Translations under genes and position numbers: made by a program
Notes under the pieces: model-generated
Databases searched by the model: none
What the model was told of the DNA's origin: nothing
Seen by the model: the letters and a program-made list of their open reading frames with translations, nothing else
In this document: one piece after another, positions 1 to 13,236 of the stretch
Layout of the letters: every line of letters starts with the position of its first letter
How positions within the stretch are numbered: position 1 is the stretch's first letter
Origin: Antedon mediterranea
Lineage: Eukaryota > Echinodermata > Crinoidea > Comatulida > Antedonidae
Direction of reading: 5' to 3'
Assembly (NCBI RefSeq): GCF_964355755.1
Contig: NC_092676.1
Span: 9,840,288 to 9,904,287, forward strand
DNA length: 64,000 nt

Positions 1-432
1 TGTTTTCGGTCAATATAGGAAAGTTGATTTGGAGTTTACTACAAATACAAATTCACTAAACAGAGATAATTGAATTTATTATTATTCAATTGTTTCATTT
101 ATTTATATTAATTATATGAATTAATGTCGTATAGATATAATCACCAGATTGTCTTAAAAAATAAAGAAATAACTGGAAATTTGTTTGTGAAAATAAAAAA
201 TAATAACTCCAAAAACGAAGAAAAAAATTATTAAATAAGAATAATTTGTAAAAATTGGTTTCTCTCAATTATTAAATGAAGATTGAAAATCAAAATCATA
301 TTATATTTTTTGCAAGAATCACTGAAAACAAGAATGGATGTTTGGCATTGTATCGAAACCTATTTTTAACTTCGTATTAATCATTCATTATAATATATTG
401 TGGTTTATTAATCCGTGTGCTATTTTCTACAG

Positions 433-3400
433 AGTCATCGACAACTGTGGATTCTCTGAAATACCAGAGGATCTATGCAAGCATATGAAAAAGTTAACAA
501 CCTTGTAAGTTGACTAAAAACAATACAGTTCATTCACTTTAGATAAATATCTGTTTTTTGCTGTTTCACCTGACTTTTCATGTCTTTTTCATGACTTTTC
601 ATACACATAGGTGGCGATATTGTGTGTATTGTTTTTGCCGATACAAACTCGAACGGAATGTTTAGTCTTTTGTATACAGTATAACATTAGAGTTGCTTGC
701 GCTCCAGGAGGCGCTATCACTCGATTTACTGAATATTGATCCTTAATAATTATGGCATGATATAAGAGCAGTTAAAATTCTACAAAAAACCTGTACTATT
801 ATTTGACAAACTCGACATGGTTTGACGGAAATAGCCTAAAGTAGAAGGATTTAGTATACGATCATACTATTTATATAATAATATTATATAATAAATCCGT
901 TACTCATTCTAAACGACTAAGCCTTAATGATTATTGTCTTCATTTATTTTATTCTATTTAAATACAGAGAATTGCATTATAATAACATCAAAATGATACC
1001 CGATCTTTCTGGATGTACAAGTTTGAAGATGATGTAAGTTTAAAGAGAACGTTATTTTAATTAGTTTTTGAATACGTCGACATGTTTTTGTTGTTGTTAT
1101 CATTCAGTAAATCCGATAATTAGAACTTTAAATAGTATATACAATTAGATGAAGGGTAAACGACTTAAAATATGAGTCAGAGGACAGCATGAACTGCGAC
1201 CTCGATATTTAGACGGCTCTAATAAAAGAACGTGTACACAGTGCGTCTATAAGTGATCAGAGTACATGAAGCCCTTGTGATCCGCAACCTAACTTTAAAC
1301 ACTTGTAAACATTGGATTTTACATAGTTCACATATTAAATTGAAGCGAGTGAAAAATGATTATGTATTCATTTTGATCGTACTAGAATACTACTAACCGT
1401 CAACATTCGAAAACTGAAACAATATATGAATAACTATAGGCCTTCATTATATAATAAATCGTAAGAAAAAAATGTAAAAAACGCTGTGTAAAGTCACACT
1501 TGATAAATTGAAGATACTGCAGTAGCCCTACTACAGGTAATCGGCTGACGGAACTCTGGTATTGACTCGACTCGACGATCAAAGCTTTCAAAAAGAAAGT
1601 TTAATTTTAATGTTATTCTGTTTGTCTATAAACCACAGCTGCTTATGTTATACAGCACAAATAATACATTAATTACGTTTTTTTTATGATAGTTTTTACT
1701 TATTCTTTTGTAGAAATTTGGGTAAGAATGCTATAACCTCATTAGACAACTCGCCTTTCAAAAATCTGAAGAATTTGCAAGACTTGATTTTACATAAGAA
1801 CAAGATAACGCACCTTCGAAACGATTCTTTACAGGGATTGGAAAATCTGTTATACTTGTAAGTTAACGTTATGAATATAATTCTTTTAATTGGTTACACA
1901 AAACTGATTCAGCTGAATTCCGATCTGTTTTCAGATTGCTAGTGAGAGTATTTAAATCCATTTCAATCAATATCAAACCATGTTAAATGCAAGATTTTCA
2001 GAAACTAGAAAATAAAAGTAATAAAAAAAATAAATTTTACGTCTTTCTGATTAGATGTTTAGCAAGTTACCTTTTGGTATCTGAATCGTTCGTACAAATT
2101 GTTTATTGATCATTATTTTGATAACCAGTTTGATCCAGTTTTTGCATGCTAAATAGTCAAAAGAATCATGGATAAGATAATCAAATTCAAGCTTACTTTT
2201 TTAACAAACTTTAATATTGTTTTTATTTGCAGAGATATGAGTAACAACTCAATTGTACATATTGACGAAGGCACCTTTGTTGCAACAAAGAATTTAAACG
2301 ATTTGTAAGTGTTTATAAAATAATTAAAACAACGCGTTTAAAATATACTGTACACGCCATCCAAGCACTTGGATAAAGGTATTTACCACTAGAGTGTATA
2401 TCACAAATAACTGAAATAAGTTTTTATCATTTTTATTCATGATTTAGCGATTGAATATGTTACAATCTTCCAAAACGATTTGTTAATGGAAACTATAATA
2501 ATGGCATTATCCTAAACATTGCAAACATTTAATTCACAGAAACCTTGCGAACAACGAATTCCCAAAATTTCCCAGCATAGGTTTTGATTCACTTATCGAA
2601 TTGAAGGTGGCATTTAACGATAAACTACTGGATTTTCCACCGAAGGAAAGCTTCCCGGCTTTACTGACTCTAAGAGCGGCTTCAGCATACCATTGCTGTG
2701 AATATTTGAATAAACAAGTGGATCCGCTAGAACTGGAAGAAGAATATTCTTGGCTTGGGGGACACGAAAACGCTACAAACTGGTCTAATTATGGTTAGTA
2801 TTGTACTTATTTCGTTGGTGGTATTTACCGCACTGTATAAATGTATTTCATTTTATCAATGGCGTTAATACAGTGTATAAAGTGTACTCGAATATTCAGG
2901 CACAAGCGAGACAGTCTCTCTATTACTGTAAATGCGTACATTAGCAACCTCGAGTTATAAACACTGTAGTTTGTGTTGGTACTACTACAATAGAACAGCG
3001 TATAGATCAGCATTTTCAATGAGTGCGTAACATCGCTCAGAGCAGGGAAGAGTGAATGCATGGTACTCTTCCCTGCACAGAGGGCACAGAGTTTCTCAAG
3101 TTATTGTTTTTTGTTATTATGTTATTATATTCCAGTCGGTTTTTTTTGTGTCATATTTTTGTCTGTTCCAGCAAAAGAATTCTGTTAAAATCAATTAATT
3201 TCATTTTGTCTATAGGTAATTATGTGTATAAGTCTTTCGAGAGTTTCATGAGTTACTATGAACCATCGTATGAAGGGACCTACGAATCGGAATATGGACT
3301 ATCAAATCCCACGACACTCGAAGAAGATTCTCTCTTTGAAGATACACTTAAACGTGTGGGTGACGTAATACACAATAATATGGACGAAGACACGGTCAAT

Positions 3401-5975
3401 ATGGATAATTATGATGGATCAATGAATCGAGAATATTCATCTGCGATTGAATTTACAATAGAGAACATTGTAGATTGCAAGCCTATGCCAGGTTGGTAAT
3501 TATACAATATTCCAAATGCAACTAGATTTCTAGTACTGTACTGCATATCCATATCATTATGACTTTTCCGGTATCCATAGACAAATTCCGATGCCTATAT
3601 AATGGTTGGTTAAGTGTTTACTTATTGGGTCTATGATACAGACGTAAATGTGAAACGGAAGTTGCTTATGATACTGGACAGGGCAATGTGAGGTTTAAGC
3701 CTACAATCATTCTCTTGCCAATATTATCAATCGACGCCCGTAACACATTCTCAAAATTCTAAAATGTTATTTCCAATGCGTCATTACGAGCAATTTAAAA
3801 CGGTTTTCATATTCTTGTTGTGTTTTCACCTCGACGGTAAGCAATGGTGGGACTCAGTAAATATTCTCAAACACAAATCTTGGCATGAGTGTGTACTTAT
3901 ATGAATTTTATTTACAATTCTCGGGAGGGTCGGCACCAAAAAATAATTTACTTTCATCTGACATTGCCCTCTGGATGCTAATGTCTCGCCGCATTCATAT
4001 CAACCGTCAAATTAAAGGATTTCTAATAACTTATTGTTTACTTCCAGATCCGTTCTGGCCTTGTGAACAACTGTTGGGATCATTGCTGCTACGTATTGGA
4101 GTTTGGATTGTCTTTATAACTGCTATTATTGGTAATGCAACGGTCATCTTCGTGATTTGTGTAAGCAGAACAAAAATGGATGTACCACGGTTCCTTGTTC
4201 TTAATTTAGCCTGTGCTGACTTTGCGATGGGAGTATACATAGGAATATTAGCAATAGTCGACGTTATGACGATGCACGAGTTTCGGGAACATGGTCTTCA
4301 TTGGCAGAGAAGCAATGGGTGTAATGGTGCTGGGTTTATGGCTGTTTTCTCAAGTGAATTGTCAATTTACACTTTAACCGTTATTACTTTGGAAAGATTC
4401 TATGCTATACGTCATGCAGTTAATCTTAACAAACGTCTGAAGCTCCGAACAGCTGCTGTTGTTATGGTATTCGGTTGGATATTCGCTATGGTATCGGCGA
4501 GTCTTCCTCTGATTGGCATCAATAATTACCATCGTTATTCTGTCTGTCTGCCGTTTGAAACCCGTGACATTACAGCTTTAACTTACATTGCTACTTTGAT
4601 GATATTAAATGGATTTGCATTCCTTGTGATTCTATTGTGTTATCTGAGTATTTATCTTGCAATTCGTGGTTCTCATGCCTGGAACTGTAATGATTCGCGA
4701 GTAGCTCAGCGGATGTCGATTCTCATCTTTACTGACTTTATTTGTTGGGCGCCCATAGCGTTCTTTAGCCTTACCTCAGCGTTCGGATTGCATATCATAA
4801 AAATTCAGAGTGCCAAATTTTTAACAGTGTTCATACTACCAATCAACTCTTTCTTCAATCCATTTCTTTATACTATATTTACACAACATTTCAAGAAGGA
4901 TCTCAAGAAGATGTTACAGCGCTTCCTCTGGATACCGACACCAAAGATTCAGTACAACAATCGCTCAGCAAGTCACAGCGTTGGAAGACGCATGTCTCCA
5001 GCAAGCCATGACATGTCAAAGAGGTGGCATCATGAAAGTGACTCTGGATTAGGAAAGAGCCATCATGGTGAACCTCCAGTAGTGATTGTTTCAGTTCCTC
5101 TTGATCAACGGCAACATACTCCCAGATCTAGTCCTCAGTGTGCAACAACCGGTAGACCCAGAAGTCGTTTGGAGAGCGAGAGTACTATAGCAACAAGAGT
5201 TACTATAGAAAGTCGTCTGTCAACAACCATGCAAGATTCGTCCTGTTTTGAGACTTCCGATGATGAAGACGTACGAATGAATCGACGACGCAGTTCGGCG
5301 ATGCCTTTAATGCAAACATCACATGAACCGCAAATTACAGAAGAAGACGTCACTAAAATGTCTCCACTGACCCGACTTCGACATTTTTCTTTGTCTTTGT
5401 TGTCACCTCGAAGCGCAGATAAAACGCACGAAGCAAAAAATAAACAGTCAATTGGTTCGATTGATTCAGAAGTAGACCAGTATAATCCATCAGTATTCTC
5501 ACGGAAACCAATCCGCAACGCACGTTTATTTGATATCCGGGGTCCTTTTGAACGATCACGTGGGTCTTCAGAAGGTAACTGTTCTCCGACCGCAGATTGG
5601 GATAACTTAGAAGTTCGAACAAGAGCCAATTCATTACCAGAAAAAGGTAGAGCTGGTTCTTTACGGTTTAAATCGCCTCCAGCGACGTTAAAAATCAGAA
5701 AGGCAGGTGCTGCCAAGGGCGAAATGCATCGACATCCTAGCGAGATCCAACATCTTCTTCCACCAAGTGAGCTTCCTTCACCTCCATTGGCAAAACGTTA
5801 CACAAACAAAGTATGTCCATCGACCAATTTATCAACGGAGTCTGTTTGGCAGAGGCGGCCTAACGACATTTCAATCCTGCAATCTCAAATGATAAATTCG
5901 CAGTCTCCTCCATTCGCAGTGAGTACAAGAGAAACAATGAGAAGACTGGATGCCGCAAAAGAAACAACGTTATGA
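433..5975 (+). CDS. Leucine-rich-repeat GPCR, glycoprotein hormone receptor class (type A LGR), 3' part
   Basis: Coding exons read here: 433-504, 968-1033, 1714-1857, 2233-2304, 2540-2793, 3216-3491 and 4048-5975 (stop TGA). The LRR exons join in phase 2 (TT|A, AT|A) and the last two joins are phase 1, all GT-AG. Exons 1-5 encode about six LRRs and end in the cysteine cluster AYHCCEY, the usual hinge start. Exon 6 is an acidic, Tyr-rich hinge ending VDCKPMP, which joins DPFWPCEQLLG as in FSHR/LHCGR/TSHR. The last exon holds all seven TM helices: IIGNATV (TM1), NLACADF (TM2), SELSIYTLTVITLERFYAI (TM3, ERF in place of DRY), LIFTDFICWAP (TM6), NSFFNPFLYTIF (TM7). The known family role is Gs-coupled reception of glycoprotein hormones (thyrostimulin GPA2/GPB5 in invertebrates); the ligand here is inferred. 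The cytoplasmic tail is about 360 residues, rich in Ser, Arg and Pro, against under 100 in vertebrate relatives. The signal peptide and first LRRs lie before the window. The TM helices exclude a type B (LGR4/5-like) or relaxin-type receptor with fair confidence. Confidence 0.93.
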
Positions 5976-7265
5976 GGCATTCTGTATGACATGGCGCATG
6001 CGTAGTGTACGCAGTGCGTTGAATACATAAATAATAAGGCATTCCCAGCGTTGTGAGAATTACTACCTCTAATAATCATTGGTACTTCATCATCTCTATC
6101 GTTATTTATTATACAAATAATTATATTTATATATCATCCATCAGAAATGTAATTCTGTCCCTTCAAACAAAAATGATTATTAGGATTTGTGTTATTAGCA
6201 GCTGTTTTTTTTCTATACACAATATTTTCACTAAACACTTGCCTCACCGACCCAAAACAAATATATATATTTTTGATAAATAATAATTATTGTCTCTTAA
6301 AGTTTGACTTTTGTAAGTTCGCTCTCAAACTAGTATTGTGCTCAACATTGTTTAAAAAAAACCAGAAAATATTACCTTTGCTTTTGGGTCTAAAGTTGTA
6401 TTACAACAAAACAAAATTAGTATTATTTTGTAGACGGCAAAGTAATTACTTTAATTGTAATGTGTTGATCACATGTTAAAGGATTAAACTCAAATGGACA
6501 AGGCAGCAGGTGCTGACTAAATGTTCATGTATGACATATTTGCATAAGGAAGTCGGTGATATTATACAGTCATTTAATTATAATATATATTCGATATAAG
6601 ATCTTGTATACAGTATTAAACATGGTATCTTTCCAATTAAAATGTTATACATTGGGACCAATCAGAGACATAATAAACAACATGAAATTGTATAGGCCGA
6701 TATATATATCTCATCTAGAGGCGATGAAGGCGCTCGGTGGATATACTTTTCAGTAAAATATCAAATATCTTATTGTAGACTTCTGCCTATTGCCAATATT
6801 ATTATACTTACTGTGCCTATTGTAGACACAGACAAGTATTAATTACTATTAAATTGGAAGATACTAGGCCTAGTTGATAACATGTTTATAATATATTTTA
6901 ATTATCATTATATACTTATAAATATGTAGAAATATCTTATAGACATACAGTAACATGTAATATACGTCACGTTTATAATTTTATATATATATAAAATATA
7001 AAAAATTAAATATATTATTAAACGAAAAAAATTATATGTATGGATAATGTCAAATAAAAGCTCTAAAACGAATCTATTTTGATGACGTTAAAATAGAATA
7101 TAGTTTGATATATTGTGAAGTTAATTAAGTTTAAATTATAAGATATATATTATAACATTGTACATTTTATATAATTATTGAAGTTGTGTGATTTTGTGAG
7201 AAAATGAGCTGAGTGCATAAAATGTTTTTAAAAAAAAGGCCTATATTAGCAAAAATGTGTTTTGC
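5976..7265 (+). other. 3' flank / probable 3' UTR of the LGR
   Basis: AT-rich DNA with no convincing ORF. An AATAAA at 7053-7058, about 1.1 kb after the stop, is a candidate polyadenylation signal. Several short ORFs here are low-complexity and look spurious. Confidence 0.4.
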
Positions 7266-7437
7266 TAAAGCGTGGTTCCCACTAGCGACGTAACGCAACG
7301 CAAGTGAATTGACCAATCACAAGCGATGGCTTATTCGCTTGTGATTGCTAACTGTCTATAACTTCGCTTGTCATTGGTTAAAACGCTTGCATTGCGTTTA
7401 CGTCCTTGCGTTACGTTCTAGTGGGAACCAAGCTTAA
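7266..7437. mobile_element. MITE, GGTTCCCACTAG family, copy 1
   Basis: A short non-coding element with inverted ends: AAGCGTGGTTCCCACTAG on the left and CTAGTGGGAACCAAGCTT on the right. Subterminal ACGTAACGCAACGCAAG-type sequence is mirrored inside, and the core contains GACCAATCACAAGCGATGG. It encodes nothing. The flanks may carry TTAA-like target sites but are too degraded to be sure. Confidence 0.8.
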
Positions 7438-7499
7438 ATATTATGGTAGATTTCAAAGGCTACAATTTATTATTATTGATCTACAAAAGCACGTTTACT

Positions 7500-7663
7500 T
7501 GAGCTTGGTTCCTTAGAACGTAACGCAAGGACGTAAACGCAACGCAAGCGGAGTTATAGACAGTTAGCAATCACAAGCGAATAAGCCATCGCTTGTGATT
7601 GGTCAATTCACATGCGTTGCGTTACGTCCGACGTGTTGCGTCGCTAGTGGGAACCACGCTTTA
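7500..7663. mobile_element. MITE, GGTTCCCACTAG family, copy 2 (inverted relative to copy 1)
   Basis: Nearly the reverse complement of the copy at 7266-7437: same core (CAATCACAAGCGAATAAGCC) and same ends (AGCTTGGTTCC and GGGAACCACGCT). The two copies 60 bp apart form a larger inverted pair. Confidence 0.8.
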
Positions 7664-7793
7664 CTGGAAACTAACGCGAATAACATAATGTTGTATAGAC
7701 AGATATTGTCATTGTTTGGTTTATCTATGCAATATTAGGCGGCCGTATTGTTTATTCTGGTACCTTGCTGTGCACTCGTTCAGTGTAGGCTTA

Positions 7794-7949
7794 AAGCTTG
7801 TTTCCCACTAGGACGCAAGGATCTAAGCACAACGCAATTAGTAATTTGACCAATCACAAACAATGGACTATTTGAACTTTCGCTTTCATTGGTCAACAAG
7901 CTTGCGTTGCGTTTATTTCGTTGCGTTGCGTCCTACTGGGAACCAAGCT
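7794..7949. mobile_element. MITE, GGTTCCCACTAG family, copy 3
   Basis: Inverted ends AGCTTGTTTCCCACTAGGAC and TCCTACTGGGAACCAAGCT flank about 110 bp with a CCAATCACAAACAATGG-like core. Diverged from copies 1 and 2 but clearly the same family. Confidence 0.75.
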
Positions 7950-8584
7950 CAACGATAACTTGATAGAATCTATATAAAATAGTATGTTTAGGTTATGGTC
8001 ATTTTGTAAGACAAAATAATAACAGTATCAGTATTAAATAGAATGATGTCATACAAATTAATTAGGCTACCGACGGTTTTATATTTTATAACATTAAAAA
8101 TCAAATTGATTAAAGATAAACTAAGACTGATGTACGTTCGACAACTTTTACGACAGACAGTTGTTGAAGTCTTATAAACACGTTTCCAAATTAATCATAT
8201 AGGCCTAATTACCGCGTATATGGTAAATTGACGTCACACCAGACCATATTTAGAAGATACGTCTAATATGTTGTTATAGTTGCAAATTAAATATTATTAT
8301 ACCATTTTTAGTAAAATTGTCTAAAACATAATAATTTGTCGTCATCTTTGATACTCATGTATACCTGTAAAGTAATTTTTTACCAGCTTTGTACAAAAAT
8401 GCTTTTCTAAATAGTTAACATATTAAACATTATTAAGGGTTTTTATAATAATCGTATTACAATGAATGTACGTACCGGTACCATGTGACCAAAGACTATT
8501 ACAGCTATTATACTGACTTGGTTTGTTTTTACATGGCGAATGGAAAATCATTAAATACATTTTAAAACATGGGTCCTACTAATA

Positions 8585-8702
8585 CGCCCTGTTAAGTGCT
8601 ACGCACCGGGCTTAAAAATGTAAATTATACGAATCAGGTTATTTTGACTGCGATTATATAATTGTATAATTAATATTTTATACACGTAGCACTTAACAGG
8701 GC
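8585..8702. repeat. Short inverted repeat element (118 bp)
   Basis: GCCCTGTTAAGTGCTACG at 8585 is matched by its exact reverse complement ending at 8702, enclosing about 82 bp of AT-rich DNA. Looks like a small MITE or fold-back remnant. The rest of 7950-9330 shows no gene. Confidence 0.65.
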
Positions 8703-9334
8703 CTAATGTTTTAAACTTGGTTTTAAACATGTTTTAATCCTGGACTACCGTACTGATAGCGCTTAGCAGGCCTTGGTAGGAAACTAAAATATACCTTCGA
8801 TATCTTAGGTGCAATGGAATCCCACTGTGGATTAGTGAAATGGGAATGTTCAAGGTAGACTTCCAACATAATTAACTAATAAGTAGTAATTTTGATTTTG
8901 TTTTACTGTTGGAAATGTTATTAAAAACAAAATGCAGTTTGCTTTTGATTAGATGAAGAATTATCAATGTCACATGTGACCAATGTAAAATTGTAAGTAA
9001 CATTTTGGGGTTTTGTTTGTTGTATTACTTTATAGCCTAATGATAATCTTGTAAACATTCTTAACGTAGGCCTAATTTGTAAGGATTATTAATGAAACAA
9101 AATGTGGTGTTTCGATGTAAAAGTATTGTGTAAATAAAGAAAATAATTATTGAATATATTATGTGTCTTAAAGATATAACGACTTTCGTCTCTACTGAGG
9201 GTAGGCCAAACACATTCATCTGTTTACAACGACGACTCAGATGAACCAAATAAAAACACCTGGGTAACCCTATACAAATTCGAAATATCCACTGGGTTTA
9301 TTAAATGTGAACCAGCGTGTATAGCAATTACACT

Positions 9335-11430
9335 GCTTTTTTTTATGGCAATAGCAAGTAGCAATTGCACCTCTATGTGTTTGTTATTTATGGCAATACC
9401 ATGAAGTAGCAATTGCACAGATATTGGTTTTCTATTTATTTATGGCTATTATCAAGTATAGAAATTGCACAGCTATTGGTTTGCTATTTGTGGCAATATC
9501 AAGTATAGCAATTGCAAGCTATTGGCTTACTATTTGTGGCAATATCAAGTATAGCAATTGTACAGCTATTTGTTTGCTATTTGTGGCAATATCAAGTATA
9601 GCAATTGTACATCTATTGGTTTACTATTTGTAGCAATATCACGTATAGCAATTGCAAGCTATTGGCTTACTATTTGTGGCAATATCAAGTATAGCAATTG
9701 TACAGCTATTTGTTTGCTATTTGTGGCAATATCAAGTATAGCAATTGTACAGCTATTGGTTTACTATTTGTGGCAATATCAAGTATAGCAATTGCAAGCT
9801 ATTTGTTTGCTATTTGTAGCAATATCAAGTATAGCAATTGTACAGCTATTGGTTTACTATTTGTAGCAATATCAAGTATAGTAATTGCACAGCTATTTGC
9901 TTGCTATTTGTGGCAATATCACGTATAGCAATTGCAAGCTATTGGCTTACTATTTGTGGCAATATCAAGTATAGCAATTGCAAGCTATTGGCTTACTATT
10001 TGTGGCAATATCAAGTATAGAAATTGCACAGCTATTAGTTTACTATTTGTAGCAATATCAAGTATAGTAATTGCACAGCTATTTGCTTGCTATTTGTGGC
10101 AATATCACGTATAGCAATTGCAAGCTATTGGCTTACTATTTGTGGCAATATCAAGTATAGCAATTGCAAGCTATTTGTTTGCTATTTGTAGCAATATCAA
10201 GTATAGCAATTGCACATCTATTGGTTTACTATTTGTGGCAATATCAAGTATAGCAATTGCAAGCTATTTGTTTGCTATTTGTGGCAATATCATGTATAGC
10301 AATTGCAAGCTATTTGTGGCAATATCATGTATAGCAATTGTACAGCTATTTGTTTGCTATTTGTGGCAATATCATGTATAGCAATTGCAAGCTATTTGTG
10401 GCAATATCATGTATAGCAATTGTACAGCTATTTGTAGCAATATCAAGTATAGCAATTGTACAGCTGTTGGTTTGCTATTTGTAGCAATATCAAGTATAGC
10501 AATTGCAAGCTATTGGCTTACTATTTGTGGCAATATCAAGTATAGAAATTGCAAGCTATTTGTTTGCTATTTGTAGCAATATCAAGTATAGCAATTGCAC
10601 AGCTATTTGTTTGCTATTTGTGGCAATATCAAGTATAGCAATTGCAAGCTATTTGTTTGCTATTTGTGGCAATATCATGTATAGCAATTGCAAGCTATTT
10701 GTGGCAATATCATGTATAGCAATTGTACAGCTATTTGTAGCAATATCAAGTATAGCAATTGTACAGCTGTTGGTTTGCTATTTGTAGCAATATCAAGTAT
10801 AGCAATTGTACAGCTATTGGTTTGCTATTTGTGGCAATATCAAGTATAGCAATTGTACATCTATTGGTTTACTATTTGTGGCAATATCAAGTATAGCAAT
10901 TGTACATCTATTGGTTTACTATTTGTGGCAATATCAAGTATAGCAATTGTACAGCTATTGGTTTACTATTTGTAGCAATATCAAGTATAGCAATTGTACA
11001 TCTATTGGTTTACTATTTGTGGCAATATCAAGTATAGCAATTGTACATCTATTGGTTTACTATTTGTGGCAATATCAAGTATAGCAATTGTACATCTATT
11101 GGTTTACTATTTGTGGCAATATCAAGTATAGCAATTGTACATCTATTGGTTTACTATTTGTGGCAATATCAAGTATAGCAATTGTACAGCTATTGGTTTA
11201 CTATTTGTAGCAATATCAAGTATAGCAATTGTACATCTATTGGTTTACTATTTGTGGCAATATCAAGTATAGCAATTGTACATCTATTGGTTAGCTATTT
11301 CAATTGCCAATATTCATATAGCAATTGTACAGCTATTTGCTTGCTATTTATGAACTATATCTGGATATAGCAATTGTACAGTTATTTTCTTGCAATTTAT
11401 GGCTATGCTATTTGTTGGCTAGTTTGCTAT
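9335..11430. repeat. Satellite array, 46-47 bp unit, about 44 copies
   Basis: Tandem units of the form TTTGTGGCAATATCAAGTA followed by TAGCAATTGTACATCTATTGG and TTTACTA, 47 bp long, with a 46-bp variant reading AATTGCAAGCTA. Both ends decay into diverged units. The unit contains few stops, so short overlapping ORFs appear in every frame; these are artefacts. It lies between the convergent 3' ends of the LGR and LIN9. Confidence 0.95.
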
Positions 11431-11456
11431 TTATTTCTGACCAATGCTGTGCCTGA

Positions 11457-11787
11457 ATATCCCACTTGGACGTTACGCAAGTAATTTTAACAATCACGTC
11501 ACGATGATTGTTGTGATCCATCGCATTTATTGTGATTGGTAAAAATTGTTTTCGGTGTGCTTACGTTGCATCCTATTGGAAACCAATGTTTAAGCTTGGT
11601 TCCCAATAGGACGCAATGCAAAGATGTAAGCGCAATGCCAATGACCAATCAAGAGATTGTCATTAGTCAACTAACTGGCTTGCATCATTTTGGGGACCAA
11701 GTATTAGTAATTTGGGTTGATTATAGATGATCCATCAAGTTATGACTGGCCAAATTATTTGAGTTCTGCCCTAATGGAAACCAAATA
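11457..11787. mobile_element. Two adjacent diverged MITEs, GGTTCCCACTAG family
   Basis: Copy one, about 11457-11588, runs from CCCACTTGGACGTTACGCAAG to CATCCTATTGGAAACCA. Copy two, about 11591-11787, runs from AAGCTTGGTTCCCAATAGGA to CCCTAATGGAAACCAAA. Both have the CCAATCA-type core. They sit just beyond the satellite array. Confidence 0.65.
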
Positions 11788-12234
11788 AAGTTCGCAGATT
11801 AAAAGAAGACACATTTAGAAGAAATCACTAGATGTTCCCACTGAATAACTCTAGCCAATGGCCACATGACATAAAACAACACATAATGCAGTCTGTGATA
11901 TAGAAAATGTTTATTGAAAAATGAGAAGTCCAAAATATTTTTCTACAATTTAATTGACAATAATTTGATATTAAAATTTCGAAGAAAACATATCTACATT
12001 ATGCAACTTTAAATTAAACTAAACTCAGCATAATAATTTATATACACTTACAATATGCATTGTTGAATATTATTTATAACAAATTTGTATTTAATATTGT
12101 AATACACTGAGAGTAAATTTACAAATAACTGTATTGTTTTATTTTAAATAAATGCTTTTATGCATAACAACTTTGCTATAACAATCTGGAGCTGCTAAAC
12201 TGGCACTGGCAAATTTTACAACACTTTTATTTCT

Positions 12235-12537
12235 AAAGCATGGTTCCTACTAGGATAATGCAGCGCAAGTGTCAGTAGGAACTGACGACGCAACAATGCT
12301 GTGAACATTGCTATGGGAAATCGAATCGGTTTAATTCCATGCAACAATACAAAAACACTGGAGAAACATAGAGTATTACAGCGCACAGTCATGTACGCAG
12401 GGTGAACAAGATCAAAGTTTACAGCAACTGATGTTGACACGCAACCAGACAGGCTTGATTTTATGCGGGCGGAGGCAAACAATTATTGGACAGGCATTTT
12501 CTTATTTTGCATAAATTGCTAGTGGGAACCACGCTTT
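12235..12537. mobile_element. MITE, GGTTCCCACTAG family, longer copy
   Basis: Ends AAAGCATGGTTCCTACTAGG and GCTAGTGGGAACCACGCTTT are inverted repeats around about 265 bp of unrelated interior. It lies in the 3' flank of LIN9. The 12538-13236 stretch, probably LIN9 3' UTR, shows no other gene. Confidence 0.7.
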
Positions 12538-13236
12538 AACTCCAAAATTTCCACTGTTTGGCAGGTCTTTAAATTGTTGTCTGCAGCATCACATTGACTG
12601 TTATTTGATTTGTTAATTTCACAAACTAGTTTTTGCAATTTGTTGGTTTACACTAGCACTTTCTTACCAAACTCGGAGTTTGCAAACTGTAGACTAGGCT
12701 TACAGTACAGCAAGCTTCCAAACCTATAGAACCACTGTTTCTTTGGTACTTCGTCTCATTTTAAGCACATGCCTGCCTGCTTTGTGTTTCCATGGTTTAG
12801 ATTTTCTAATGGCTTTCCCTTCTCAGATCTGTGGACAATTTTTCTCTGGTCCCAATGGTGTTGAATTCAATAAAACACAATCAATTGTCCTAATGCCATT
12901 TTCATCTGATCTGTCTATACAACTTGACCATTTCTTTGGTTTTAATAATTGGTACATCACTTCACAATATTGCAGATCTTAAACAAATTATTAAAAAAAT
13001 TCAGAAATTGTGTATTGTGTATACACCTCAATTTATGCTATTAGTATTATAAACACCCCTATTGTGAAAGGTATGATTTGTGAAAGGTATGATCTATGAA
13101 CAACAGTATTATTTTTCATCACTATACACAGAGTGTTGCTATTGATTCAGTAACAAGGTTTCACTATTTCTGACCATCATATTATATTAAACTCATACTG
13201 TTATTGATGTGTTAGTGTCTATGCAAAATTACCTGT

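Noticed and set aside
5135-5716. 193-codon antisense frame in the LGR 7TM exon
   Set aside because: Entirely antisense to a well-supported coding exon with family motifs; no own features.
9424-11370. Series of 60-95 codon frames with LLFVAISSIAIAS repeats
   Set aside because: Translations of the 46-47 bp satellite in successive frames.
12743-12982. 79-codon frame in the LIN9 3' flank
   Set aside because: No motif; lies in the probable 3' UTR on the opposite strand.
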